IMG/VR virus record: IMGVR_UViG_3300020221_000020
Span: 1 to 57,368 of that record
DNA: 57,368 nucleotides
Origin: a virus
Reading direction: 5' to 3' (one strand)
How positions within the stretch are numbered: the stretch's first letter is position 1; each line of letters starts with the position of its first letter. The translations under genes and the position numbers were made by a program. A model generated the notes under the pieces. It saw only the letters and a program-made list of their open reading frames with translations, had not been told where the DNA came from and did not search any database. Positions 50,901 to 57,247 of the stretch are shown in pieces.

Positions 50901-53785
50901 GCTTCTTTGCCATTTGTGTCAAAATTATCTATAATTACCGAAGACCCAACAGAAAACTTATTATGTGAATTTTCAACCACAGAAGATGTAATATTACCCT
51001 CTTTTGTTGTTTCTACGATTGCTTGTGCTCCAATGCCATTATTAGGCATAGAAGATAATCTTAATCTTCTTGAATTTGAAGGAAGATTAGTGTGTTGTAT
51101 TTTATTAGTATAATTTGATTCAACGGGAATAGAATAATATCTATTTCCTAAAATATAAGGAAATTCTGGTTGATTAGAAGAATTAATAGTAATGAAATAA
51201 GCATAAACTCCTTCTGGATAATCTGGTGTTACACAATATCTTCCATTATTATCATCTAAATCTCCAAACCTATGTTGATATCTGTAATCTTCAATAAAAT
51301 ATCCTAATGGGTAACTGGAAATATTTGGTCCTCCAGTTCTTTCAGTTTTTAATCTGTAACTCGTTTCCATTCTCTTTATCGAAGAAGATGGATTCAAAGG
51401 ATCTGTATAAGCATATGGACCATAAATTGGGTTGCCATCATATGCATATCCCAAAATAGGCGAGTGCTGAGAAGAATTAGTATCTCCTAGTTGATTTCGT
51501 AATGCAACTGGATTAGCGATGTGAGCATAACCATAACCAAAAGATCTTTCAATATTTTCAAAATAAAAACCATTATTGGAGTCTAAATTAGATGTATATC
51601 TTTGATACCTGTTTATTTTCCATCGCTTTACTTTAGTAACAGCAGTTGCACCTTCTCCATCTGGAATTATTTGTATTCTAATATTTCCTTGTGTATAAAA
51701 CTTGCCTTCCTCTACTTTGATAGTATCAATTAACTTACCATCTGTAGAAATAACCGCTTTATATTCTGCTAGTTTTCCAGCGTTTGTTATGTCACTAATA
51801 ACAATTTTTGGCGGGGATGAATAATACTCTCCAGGATTGTCAATAATTAATTTTGTAACTTTATCTTTTGTGACTACAGCACTTATTACAGCACCTCTAC
51901 CAGAGCTAATCAAAACCTCTGGATCTGTTTCAAATTTTTCTCCAGGAGAAGCTATTTCAATTCGGTCAATTACTTCACCAGACAAAACTGCTTTTGCTTT
52001 TGCTCCTTTATCGCCGCTTATAATGACATAAGGTGGTGCTTTGTAACCCTTTCCTTTGTTTGTTACATTGATAGAAACTACACCACCAAAAATTACATCA
52101 TTTTCAACTAAATTATTTTGGGAATTAAAAACAGAATCGTAATCTTTATATCCATATGCCAAAACACCATTCAAAAATACTCCAACATCTCTAATTCCAG
52201 TTTCATATAATTCAGTAGTCCTTGATGGATACTTTTTAATTAATTTTAAATGTTTTTGATCTTTAAATGCAATTCCAGTAAAATTACCGATAGTATATGA
52301 AGGATACCCAGATGATGCAATATAATAATATTGATCATCTTCATAAATTGCCGCTACATTATTCAATACTTCATTTAATCCTGCAACATTACTATAAGAA
52401 ACATTATTATTTAAAATCCAACGATTTGCAGATAAAAGTTTACTATAAATTACAGGATTTCTAGTTTCAAATCCAGGTTTACTAATTTGTACAGTATCTC
52501 CTTCAGATGAAAAGGGCGTTCCTGAAGAAACATTGATATTATATAAAATTCCCAATGCCAAAAACTTAATTTTTTGTGTTACTCCATTGATGACAACATC
52601 TACAGACAATGTTGCATAATTATAAACGGGAGTATTTACTGGATAATCTCCATTTCCAGATCTTGAGTCTATTTCAAATTGATTTACAGTTTTATCTTTA
52701 AATGTAAAAGTTTCATTTCCGATTAAAACTTTTCCTTTAGTGTTTTTCCAACCAGTTGCTGAAAAAACATTAATTTTACTATTATTAGTTGCGGTAGGAA
52801 GCAGTCTTTTTGTTAGAAAAGTTTTTTGTGCTACTTTAAATTCTCCAACTATACTATTTGGAGAAATTACGATTTCGTAAATACTTTCATTATCATAATT
52901 TCCTAAAAATAAAATATTATCTACGATGCCAAAACTATTCCTTACGGAAGAATTGTAAATATCCTCTTCCTGGATTATTTTTTGACCAATTACTGATAAA
53001 ATATCATTCTGATTAATTTGACTAATTATTTTTACTTTTAACGCATATTTTCCAATCCAATTAGAAGTAGAAGTTTTTAAAGTATTGTCTTTTGGGTAAT
53101 AAATGGAAGGAATATCATTTGCATCTTGAGCAACAATTGAATTAAAAATAAATTTAATTGACTGATCTGTTCCTTTTGCTCTATAGAATTGTTTGATGTT
53201 TTTAATTAAAGTTCTTTTATCTACTTCTGGTTTTAAAGATTCTTCTGGGAATGATGCTAGATATTGCGTTTCATAATTTTTAACAAAAGCATATAAAAAT
53301 AAGTTACTAATGTTAAAAACTTGTGCTCCAATTAAATGTTGGAATCCTGTGGATAAATTATGGGATTCTACTGTTTTATATTTTGATGTATTATATAAAT
53401 CTCCTAATTTTGTAGTCCCACTAAGATTTCTCTTGCAATTTACAAATGAAGTTGGTGTTTTAGAAGCATAGAAAATAATTTCATCATCTATCATTACATA
53501 ACCATTTTTTTCTGGAAACGCATATGTATCAGAAACATTGATTGTAGTAGAATTACTAGAAACATTACTAGTTAATGTAGTATATTCTGATAATAAATCT
53601 TTTTCGTAAGTATCAATATCGCTATACTTAGTTAAATTTTGAATAATATCAAGAGGTTGCCCAGTAAGCTCTAGTTGCTCGTAATACTTTTGTAAAAACG
53701 AAGCAAATTTTGGATATTCACTAGAAATAAACTCGGGTAGTTGACGATCAACTAATGTAGAAATTCTTTTCTGAATGGTTGCCAT
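44942..53785 (-). CDS. Giant baseplate protein in the gp7 position, 2947 aa, with an embedded YHYH-like domain
   Basis: A single uninterrupted frame of 2947 codons starts MATIQKRISTLVDRQLPEF four bases after gp6. Its place between gp6 and gp8 matches T4 gene 7 (about 1030 aa), but it is almost three times as long. Visible modules are: an IDDEII strand unit near residues 85-125, repeated near 1395 and at the C-terminus near 2895 (each with a RG..GT or RGAENT segment before a His); GxGYxxPP units near 580, 650, 1345, 1730 and 2650; and a YHYH-like domain at about 775-885 (HSPILGYAYDGNPIYGPY, then NGRYCVTPDYPEGVYAYF, then FPYILG). The composition is rich in strand, Asn and Ser, as in phage baseplate arms. 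It probably forms the outer wedge and may carry host-contact modules. The gp7 assignment is from position, not from recognised gp7 motifs. Confidence 0.8.
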   Translation of the reverse strand: MATIQKRISTLVDRQLPEFISSEYPKFASFLQKYYEQLELTGQPLDIIQNLTKYSDIDTYEKDLLSEYTTLTSNVSSNSTTINVSDTYAFPEKNGYVMIDDEIIFYASKTPTSFVNCKRNLSGTTKLGDLYNTSKYKTVESHNLSTGFQHLIGAQVFNISNLFLYAFVKNYETQYLASFPEESLKPEVDKRTLIKNIKQFYRAKGTDQSIKFIFNSIVAQDANDIPSIYYPKDNTLKTSTSNWIGKYALKVKIISQINQNDILSVIGQKIIQEEDIYNSSVRNSFGIVDNILFLGNYDNESIYEIVISPNSIVGEFKVAQKTFLTKRLLPTATNNSKINVFSATGWKNTKGKVLIGNETFTFKDKTVNQFEIDSRSGNGDYPVNTPVYNYATLSVDVVINGVTQKIKFLALGILYNINVSSGTPFSSEGDTVQISKPGFETRNPVIYSKLLSANRWILNNNVSYSNVAGLNEVLNNVAAIYEDDQYYYIASSGYPSYTIGNFTGIAFKDQKHLKLIKKYPSRTTELYETGIRDVGVFLNGVLAYGYKDYDSVFNSQNNLVENDVIFGGVVSINVTNKGKGYKAPPYVIISGDKGAKAKAVLSGEVIDRIEIASPGEKFETDPEVLISSGRGAVISAVVTKDKVTKLIIDNPGEYYSSPPKIVISDITNAGKLAEYKAVISTDGKLIDTIKVEEGKFYTQGNIRIQIIPDGEGATAVTKVKRWKINRYQRYTSNLDSNNGFYFENIERSFGYGYAHIANPVALRNQLGDTNSSQHSPILGYAYDGNPIYGPYAYTDPLNPSSSIKRMETSYRLKTERTGGPNISSYPLGYFIEDYRYQHRFGDLDDNNGRYCVTPDYPEGVYAYFITINSSNQPEFPYILGNRYYSIPVESNYTNKIQHTNLPSNSRRLRLSSMPNNGIGAQAIVETTKEGNITSSVVENSHNKFSVGSSVIIDNFDTNGKEASADVASLKGENIVSIESQQTKAVLIESKTPVYFFDGSIITQEGTGANGEVVGNIFSANKFVFRNVSGNFDTVNKLNSNIRVLNLILDTESFYTKNAIISLTTGKEVTVLSIQNNFLKVAFNPFTDGSGIVFPQSSNGIIANKIYYVKNSTTNQFKISETPNGNPISLQNAATFGVVATSENGRGQILEEVIGGNTVKIKVLDGTFTTSASFYLKTNNIDDTVGSRVFQIDELSKNIEIFSLNENIGLIKTNTEHKITENDKIFVDINPNDSTTTTNYYVRKRIYQTVKLFTPSFTTTINDSGVGVTKRLNGGSDYANAGSATYSNIELIFADQTKCRNQNGIIVSSNAFVGSPGAPGNARATITVVNGSVTENGVVIIGKGSGYQIGDVLTVLNSSLQRLSGSLSQSVLYLEVTHVGLGKTQTKLIVNDVSGISNGDILKVNDELMSVNSILNNTINVTRGIQNTAAVNHFSNQTVFVNNAKYNFTIGNRIGPSTGDAVINEYNSERQELTVIFDNNQTLESITKLSFASTFFDNSTPVKLVRVDSIIKDANYKFEFSKSINGPWIKNPVIEIQKYYKYKFITNHPSLAGSFLEFSPSNNRNLVTTEVIKGNSLPGSGSESNSFISVKFGFGDSSPLNNYTQKKSLDFTNYFYYDKSGVIDSENSYLSVIDDPLQGEKVVSYVSPKSFAYKLDKIPQYDGSGSFNYTTSSIFAIGKIDSLKITNTGKLYKKLPIIRGIRVSPAFECIPNVNYDQLTGKILSVSVSLSGSGYSKPSVVILNSDIFPEFEIVKGNSGEIIAILPKDYNIVYKTKPLMIVVETDVIAYFGSNNIGIPNNIRIDYNGSNYYDDFSLSSVYTSHQILQLSNFTENCFLNGEIVKQYENNSLIAEGRISVDGYKNKINIIKLINVIGEFKSGLQIIGQSKKNVALVNKVFYSIFSSDIRSYYDNAGYYDTDKGKLSVGNQKLSDSYFYQDYSYVVKSKSPINIWKKLVEQTVHPAGFKMFGEVSIDVTASTQMPENQRILDNVSIIELWNEKTNRVTIESTRQQITQTIIDVKDNNIRRGKGSVFASSIDTSETISYSFSLQQVFDGDFNQSGNRVGRKTFNMIVSGVGPLNVSNVNNLVITLDGVLQEPGRAFTVSGSTITFAQAPLGQRISNNQIVEAQKFVGRLVRFKNNSFNSQYFKKIKNIENDFNGIKTRFPLYYEDDTNAILDAKENLIVSLDGVLQENKMTPLIPATSSYYIDRTKTPNEIVFVAPPTKINEENRQKFFAYSVGNYERLEIDERLFTGERRGPFILRSVLGKRTISVDSDRSILLFREGILQVRNRDYTITGSDIIFSEAPKPGQKINVLYLYGRQTIPKLTFYNFENNKFFNVINIVVNGAVSFKELSDRSTVYQGNSLGQWEAVGEVLQYSKTPGQLTTRFIIRQQNNKFSSLKDLKFVPTGGLSEYVIPSNQIASISSFTEDDEKNELVFKTKAGWMVGTELLPKYENNLDIGDLVKIDGERDYRQILEIPETLKKLGHRPEDLIEENHYGLVDVTQYNGIIDGVGLSVLASVNGGKVTSLTWNNRKYEEFAVRIYDGIILPKTIYGRNTIVELTNPNLVRLRDNTTILVTNKNDAIIEYRGISIQPNAYGYDKTPQLVFVPQPQRDSFGNIIGPVTGGGASGFVVMDRGEIIDIVITNPGSGYITPPKVYVTRGYSIYKSPQKVISSRTDLLLSPQIFLDTTVSRLISIIKTPSDSPEIQTISDVRCFYDSTNPTIIITPPPKDAEIKKVNRDITSIITLDPPEFISITNISYERLSKFFFPPVISTIQSLTKTTTVIADFGAVDTYYTGLNNDKYHFGKLGNRFEVYENIKFITDYGLANVSEQNTLEMMEIYYPNITLGDFSDGYASSTGISGSVWELTWPSVNEFGAILDSGLNTTDTIVYIPNTSRYPNTGKLLIGDEIVTYTNKLSDRFIGCVRGAENTVAKSHNAGDYLRSLL

Positions 53786-53789
53786 CTAA

Positions 53790-55601
53790 TTACTCTTGTA
53801 CAATCGTAAATTTACTATTTGTAATATCGACATCGAGAAACATTTCTCTAGCAGACACAATATCATTTGAAGCTGGTTTTACACGAATTTCAATTTTATC
53901 ATCGGGAAAAGATCCTTTTAAAATAATTAAATTATTCATCATCAATTCCCCTTTGCCATAATCTACTTGACCAAGTTGTGGGTTTAAGACAATTTTATCA
54001 CCAGTTATACTATCTAGACGATATAAAATAAGTTTTCCTTTTCTATCTTCAATATAAACTTGATATTGAGGAAACTCTCTAACAGTAAATGGTGTGCTGC
54101 TTACTACTGGCAAATCATCGACTAAAAATGGGTTTTTATAACAAATTTCATAATAATATTTTGAGTTAATAGCAGGATAAAAATCTTTTCTCATCATCAC
54201 TGTAGTCAAATTAGATTTGATCGATGATTCTGCATCATCAATGACACCAACAAATTTACTGTATCTAAATTTACCATCAAATTTTTCTGTATCGGAGAGA
54301 AAAATATAATCTTCTATATTTTTAATTACCAACGAAAGAATTTTGTCGTTTTTATATGTTGTTTTTGTTGAGTCATAAAAAATCTTTGAGGTCAACTCAA
54401 CATATAAAATAGATGGATCTACAATTCTAGGAGTTACAGAAGCAACCGAATATTTTTTAAGTTTGTTTTCTAACTCTGTTTTTGTAAATGAAGAAAGTGT
54501 GGTAGAATATCTGGGTTTAATTGCAATCTTGACTACTCCATATTCAGGCGGATCATCTTCTTCTCCACCAAAAGCAGTTATATCAGCAACAGCTGGATAT
54601 AGATTTCTTATTATTGCTTTATAATCTTCTCCAGTAACTGCTCGATCTTGAGTGGCATAATTTTTGGACGCATTAAATTTAATTCTTTCTAAACTTTCTG
54701 AGTATTCGCCGCCTGAAGATGCCGAAACAAGAGTAATTTCTCCTATGTTAAAAGAATAAGCGTTAATACTATTGTTTGTTGATTCTAAATCTTCTACAAA
54801 ACCATTAAATCCAAAATTCTTAGCACCATTTGTTTCTGGACCAGATGTAGTAAGATATGAAATTTCTACATATTCTCCATCCAGTAGTTTTCTACCAAAT
54901 ACACCATCACCAAATTTAATTTCGTAGTTTTCGTCCTCAATTTCTGTTAGAAAGAAAACTTTGCTTCCTGGCAATACATTTAAAATATTTTCTGCATACT
55001 CATACAAATCAAAAGCAGATGACTGAGCAGATTTAAATACCTTCACTCTAATTGTTGTGGTATCAATATTTTGATTTTTTAACAAAAATCTTTGATTTCT
55101 CAATGCGCCTAGCACAGTGTGGAAATCAGTTATAATTACTCCAGAATAAATGTTTATATTTTGAAACAGTGCAATACCATTATTAACTGGTGCTCGCACA
55201 TCATCTAAAATAGAATATTGATAAACAGTATTATCAAAAAATGCTGTAAAAGCTTTTCCTCTTCGGATTAAAGCTGTGTTTGGTTTATTTGGCGAAGTAT
55301 ATTGTAGTTTTAAATTAACAGTTGCTTGAGAAGCTGTTGCTGATTTTGGTCTATATCCTAGTTGCTTAGCAATAGCAACAACATTGTCTCTAAGAGTAGC
55401 AGAATCGAGAAACATCTCGTTTGCCACCATGTTTGTATTAAAAGCAGTATAATACGTATTATACGCCAAGACATCTAGCAACTGACTAAGAGCACTCCCC
55501 TCAAAATCATAGTCACTAAATTCCGAATTTGCTCTCAAATAGTCTTTAAGAGACGTTTTTATATTATTAAAGTCTAATTGATTTAATTGAGAGTATGGCA
55601 T
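53790..55601 (-). CDS. 6: Baseplate wedge subunit gp6
   Basis: A 603-residue protein, close to the T4 gp6 length (about 660). The N-terminal segment has the typical FEGSALSQLLDVLAYNTYYTAFNTN stretch, seen here as GSALSQLLDVLAYNTYY near residues 35-51, then FLDSATLRDNVVAIAKQLGY. The middle contains the J-like signature EIKFGDGVFGRKL and YATQDRAVTGEDYKAI. In T4, gp6 dimers form the continuous ring of the inner baseplate and bind gp25 and gp7. It lies three bases after gp25 and four bases before the giant gene that follows, forming a wedge operon. Confidence 0.93.
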   Translation of the reverse strand: MPYSQLNQLDFNNIKTSLKDYLRANSEFSDYDFEGSALSQLLDVLAYNTYYTAFNTNMVANEMFLDSATLRDNVVAIAKQLGYRPKSATASQATVNLKLQYTSPNKPNTALIRRGKAFTAFFDNTVYQYSILDDVRAPVNNGIALFQNINIYSGVIITDFHTVLGALRNQRFLLKNQNIDTTTIRVKVFKSAQSSAFDLYEYAENILNVLPGSKVFFLTEIEDENYEIKFGDGVFGRKLLDGEYVEISYLTTSGPETNGAKNFGFNGFVEDLESTNNSINAYSFNIGEITLVSASSGGEYSESLERIKFNASKNYATQDRAVTGEDYKAIIRNLYPAVADITAFGGEEDDPPEYGVVKIAIKPRYSTTLSSFTKTELENKLKKYSVASVTPRIVDPSILYVELTSKIFYDSTKTTYKNDKILSLVIKNIEDYIFLSDTEKFDGKFRYSKFVGVIDDAESSIKSNLTTVMMRKDFYPAINSKYYYEICYKNPFLVDDLPVVSSTPFTVREFPQYQVYIEDRKGKLILYRLDSITGDKIVLNPQLGQVDYGKGELMMNNLIILKGSFPDDKIEIRVKPASNDIVSAREMFLDVDITNSKFTIVQE

Positions 55602-55604
55602 TGA

Positions 55605-56003
55605 TTATCTCGTTCTCTGTAAAAGAAATTGGGTTGATAGTGGAGCACCTTCAACTTCTCTACCTATAATTTCAAATTCTATATAAACCTCAAATGCATT
55701 ATTGCCTTCATCGGGAGTAACAATAATGTCTCTAACATTTACCCGAGGCTCATAATTTTGCACCAATAAAAAAATTTCATCTCTTAGAGTAGCAGCAGTA
55801 GCAAAATCTAATAAATCAAACAATAATTCACTAACTCTACTGCCTAGACTAGAATTAAAAGGTCTTTCACCTCTTTTAGTCATCACTAAATTTCGTAAAG
55901 CAGTCTTAATGGCGGTTTCATTTTTAGTTACCACCAAATCTTTTGTATTTGGGTGGGCACCAAATGCCACACTTATGTCCTTAAAGGTTTGAAAGGTGGG
56001 CAT
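55605..56003 (-). CDS. 25: Baseplate wedge subunit gp25
   Basis: This 132-residue protein has the GPW/gp25 layout: a short variable N-terminus, the central helix-rich segment with TALRNLVMTKRGERPFNSSLGSR near residues 35-55, and the C-terminal strand region with NYEPRVNVRDI near residues 83-93. In T4, gp25 lies at the inner end of the wedge and starts sheath polymerisation. It shares its fold with T6SS TssE. The length equals that of T4 gp25. It is followed three bases later by gp6, its wedge partner, and is preceded by a late promoter motif. Confidence 0.93.
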   Translation of the reverse strand: MPTFQTFKDISVAFGAHPNTKDLVVTKNETAIKTALRNLVMTKRGERPFNSSLGSRVSELLFDLLDFATAATLRDEIFLLVQNYEPRVNVRDIIVTPDEGNNAFEVYIEFEIIGREVEGAPLSTQFLLQRTR

Positions 56004-56026
56004 GAAATACCACTAGAAGTCTAATA

Positions 56027-56034
56027 TATTTATC
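56027..56034 (-). promoter_or_regulatory. Late promoter motif GATAAATA for the gp25 operon
   Basis: The minus strand carries GATAAATA 23 bases before the gp25 ATG, close to the T4 late consensus TATAAATA recognised by the gp55-type late sigma factor. It lies just downstream of the GC-rich repeat pair. Confidence 0.6.
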
Positions 56035-56041
56035 ATGCTTG

Positions 56042-56089
56042 TGTCGGAGATTCGCGCTCACCAGAGGTTTTATGTCGGAGTCCCGCTCA
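56042..56089. repeat. GC-rich imperfect direct repeat upstream of gp25
   Basis: Two copies of tgtcggag...cgctca occur at 56042-56060 and 56073-56089 on the plus strand, separated by 12 bases. They fill most of the gap before gp25 and are much richer in GC than the surroundings. The second copy overlaps the stop codon of the 69-aa gene. The function is unknown. They could be remnants of a duplication or an RNA structure element. Confidence 0.5.
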
Positions 56090-56296
56090 TAACCATTCTG
56101 CATAATCATCAAAACCATTCTTACCACCACACCACTTTTCCATGCGGTTTTGAGGAATCTTATATTTTTGAATACGTGCTTTTCTTAGCAATGCATCACT
56201 CTTAGGATCTGTAATAAGCACAGAAGTGCCAAAGTCATTTTGCATCATCGAAGGTACATTATCTGGAATTGGTTTGTTAGCCATCTGTTTGTCCAT
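56087..56296 (-). CDS. Small conserved hypothetical protein, 69 aa
   Basis: A 69-residue frame starting MDKQMANKPIPDNVPS. A second Met at residue 5 (56284) is an equally possible start because neither has a strong ribosome binding site. The C-terminal half is basic with several aromatic residues (KARIQKYKIPQNRMEKWCGG) and ends in an acidic DDYAEWL tail. No known domain is recognised. It sits immediately upstream of gp25 in the baseplate block, so a minor structural or assembly role is possible, but this is inference. The stop codon overlaps one copy of a GC-rich imperfect repeat that fills the gap to gp25. Confidence 0.6.
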   Translation of the reverse strand: MDKQMANKPIPDNVPSMMQNDFGTSVLITDPKSDALLRKARIQKYKIPQNRMEKWCGGKNGFDDYAEWL

Positions 56297-56326
56297 AAGG
56301 GGTAAACAGAACTTTTAAAGGGGTTG

Positions 56327-56755
56327 CTATCCCTCGACTATTCGATTGTACATCTCTCTTGACCAATAGCGGTAATATTCTGTTTTTCTTAAGTAGTCTC
56401 TAGCATTTAAAAGGTCGTCACGTCGCTGAGCTATAATTAAGTTATGTTTTCCACAATTCGTCTGAATTCCATTAACATAAGATGGTTCGGAGATGTGGTC
56501 ATCTAGAAATATATAGTCTCTATGAATCATGTGGAGCTCAGCGCACCGCTGTAACATCTGAGAAAGTTTACAATCCCCAACTACAAAAATAGCGACATCG
56601 ACTCCTTCAATGGGACCGACATCGCTTAAATTACATTCCTTAATACAATAAGTCGCTTTAGCAGCATATGGACACACAGGAAACCCTCCAAGGTCTTTCT
56701 GTGGTTTTGTAATGCTGTTTATCCAATCATCGATGTCTTCAACGACCTTGCCCAC
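56327..56755 (-). CDS. Conserved hypothetical protein with a CPYA motif, about 142 aa
   Basis: The frame is open from 56794, but the best start is the GTG at 56755, preceded by AAGAAGAGGT four bases upstream. This gives a protein of about 142 residues starting MGKVVEDIDDWINS. Features seen are an N-terminal acidic helix, a CPYA motif followed by a spaced Cys pair (ATYCIKEC), a hydrophobic strand VDVAIFVVGD, and a tyrosine-rich C-terminus (EYYRYWSREMYNR). Four or five Cys in the first half could bind a metal or form a redox site. I do not recognise the family. It overlaps the 47-aa gene by 17 bases and sits between the spike tip and gp25. Confidence 0.6.
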   Translation of the reverse strand: MGKVVEDIDDWINSITKPQKDLGGFPVCPYAAKATYCIKECNLSDVGPIEGVDVAIFVVGDCKLSQMLQRCAELHMIHRDYIFLDDHISEPSYVNGIQTNCGKHNLIIAQRRDDLLNARDYLRKTEYYRYWSREMYNRIVEG

Positions 56756-56882
56756 GATACCTCTTCTTAGCCCCGTTACGTGCTGTTGCAGCACGATTTG
56801 TATTTTTACTGCGCCCTTGGCGAGTGCATTTGGGTTTTCCAGGAATATAATTTGACTTATTAAAACTAGGAGACTTTGCCAT
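56739..56882 (-). CDS. Small basic conserved protein, 47 aa
   Basis: The ATG at 56882-56880 opens a 47-residue frame beginning MAKSPSFNKSNYIPGK and ending KKRYRGQGR, with stop TGA at 56741-56739. It is strongly basic, with about 14 Lys/Arg and hardly any acidic residues, and has a run of N/R/A/K in its second half. It looks like a nucleic-acid-binding or virion-packaged basic peptide, but no domain is recognised. It starts about 40 bases after the PAAR gene. The following gene begins inside its 3' end at a GTG, so the two are probably co-translated. Similar short basic peptides occur beside baseplate genes in marine T4-like phages (recollection, not searched). Function unknown. Confidence 0.6.
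   Translation of the reverse strand: MAKSPSFNKSNYIPGKPKCTRQGRSKNTNRAATARNGAKKRYRGQGR
56759..56768 (-). promoter_or_regulatory. Ribosome binding site selecting the GTG start at 56755
   Basis: The minus strand reads AAGAAGAGGT, then four bases, then GTG. The upstream in-frame GTG at 56794 lies within the previous gene and has no comparable purine stretch, so the internal start is preferred. Confidence 0.5.
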
Positions 56883-56923
56883 ATAGTTTAAACAACTAAA
56901 AAAATATTATATCACGAAAAAAT

Positions 56924-57247
56924 TTATGATGCAACCGTCACGGTAGGTACACCGCCACCAGTAATAGGACCAGCGGCGGTTGTCGATCCTACAAACGCTA
57001 ACGGATTTCCACCAACTAAAACTTTTGGAGCTCCACTGGTCACCGTGCCTGTAGCAGTAACACACCCAGGCGGTGTGCCAGCTAGCCATGGAGTTACTGG
57101 AGAATTAACAGTTGCTACTGGCACACCACCTATCAATACGGTTTGATTGACAGGCGGAACAGAAATGCCAGTTTGCACAGTAGTCGTTGTTTGGCAAGGT
57201 CCTGTATTAATTGTAATTATACTTCCTTGCGTTGCTACTTGTGGCAT
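56924..57247 (-). CDS. PAAR-like baseplate spike tip protein (T4 gp5.4-like)
   Basis: This 107-residue protein is rich in Gly, Thr, Pro and Val and has two GG-x-P repeats (IGGVPVATVNSP near residue 40 and VGGNPLAFVGS near residue 78), with further GP and GGG turns. That composition and length fit PAAR-repeat cones, which cap the central spike of contractile tails and sharpen the tip that pierces the outer membrane. Two Cys residues (in GPCQT and PPGCVT) could help bind a metal ion, as known PAAR tips do, but this is inference. It overlaps the preceding partial gene by 13 bases and precedes a set of small conserved genes. Its position matches T4 gp5.4. Confidence 0.8.
   Translation of the reverse strand: MPQVATQGSIITINTGPCQTTTTVQTGISVPPVNQTVLIGGVPVATVNSPVTPWLAGTPPGCVTATGTVTSGAPKVLVGGNPLAFVGSTTAAGPITGGGVPTVTVAS

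Noticed and set aside
34430-53785. Frameshifts or assembly fusions in the two giant genes
   Set aside because: Both frames are open throughout, keep the same composition, and show repeated modules in frame, so they look like real single genes.
56042-56092. Possible tRNA or tRNA fragments
   Set aside because: The 3'-end-like ends are short and no acceptor, D or anticodon arm can be folded from the surrounding bases.
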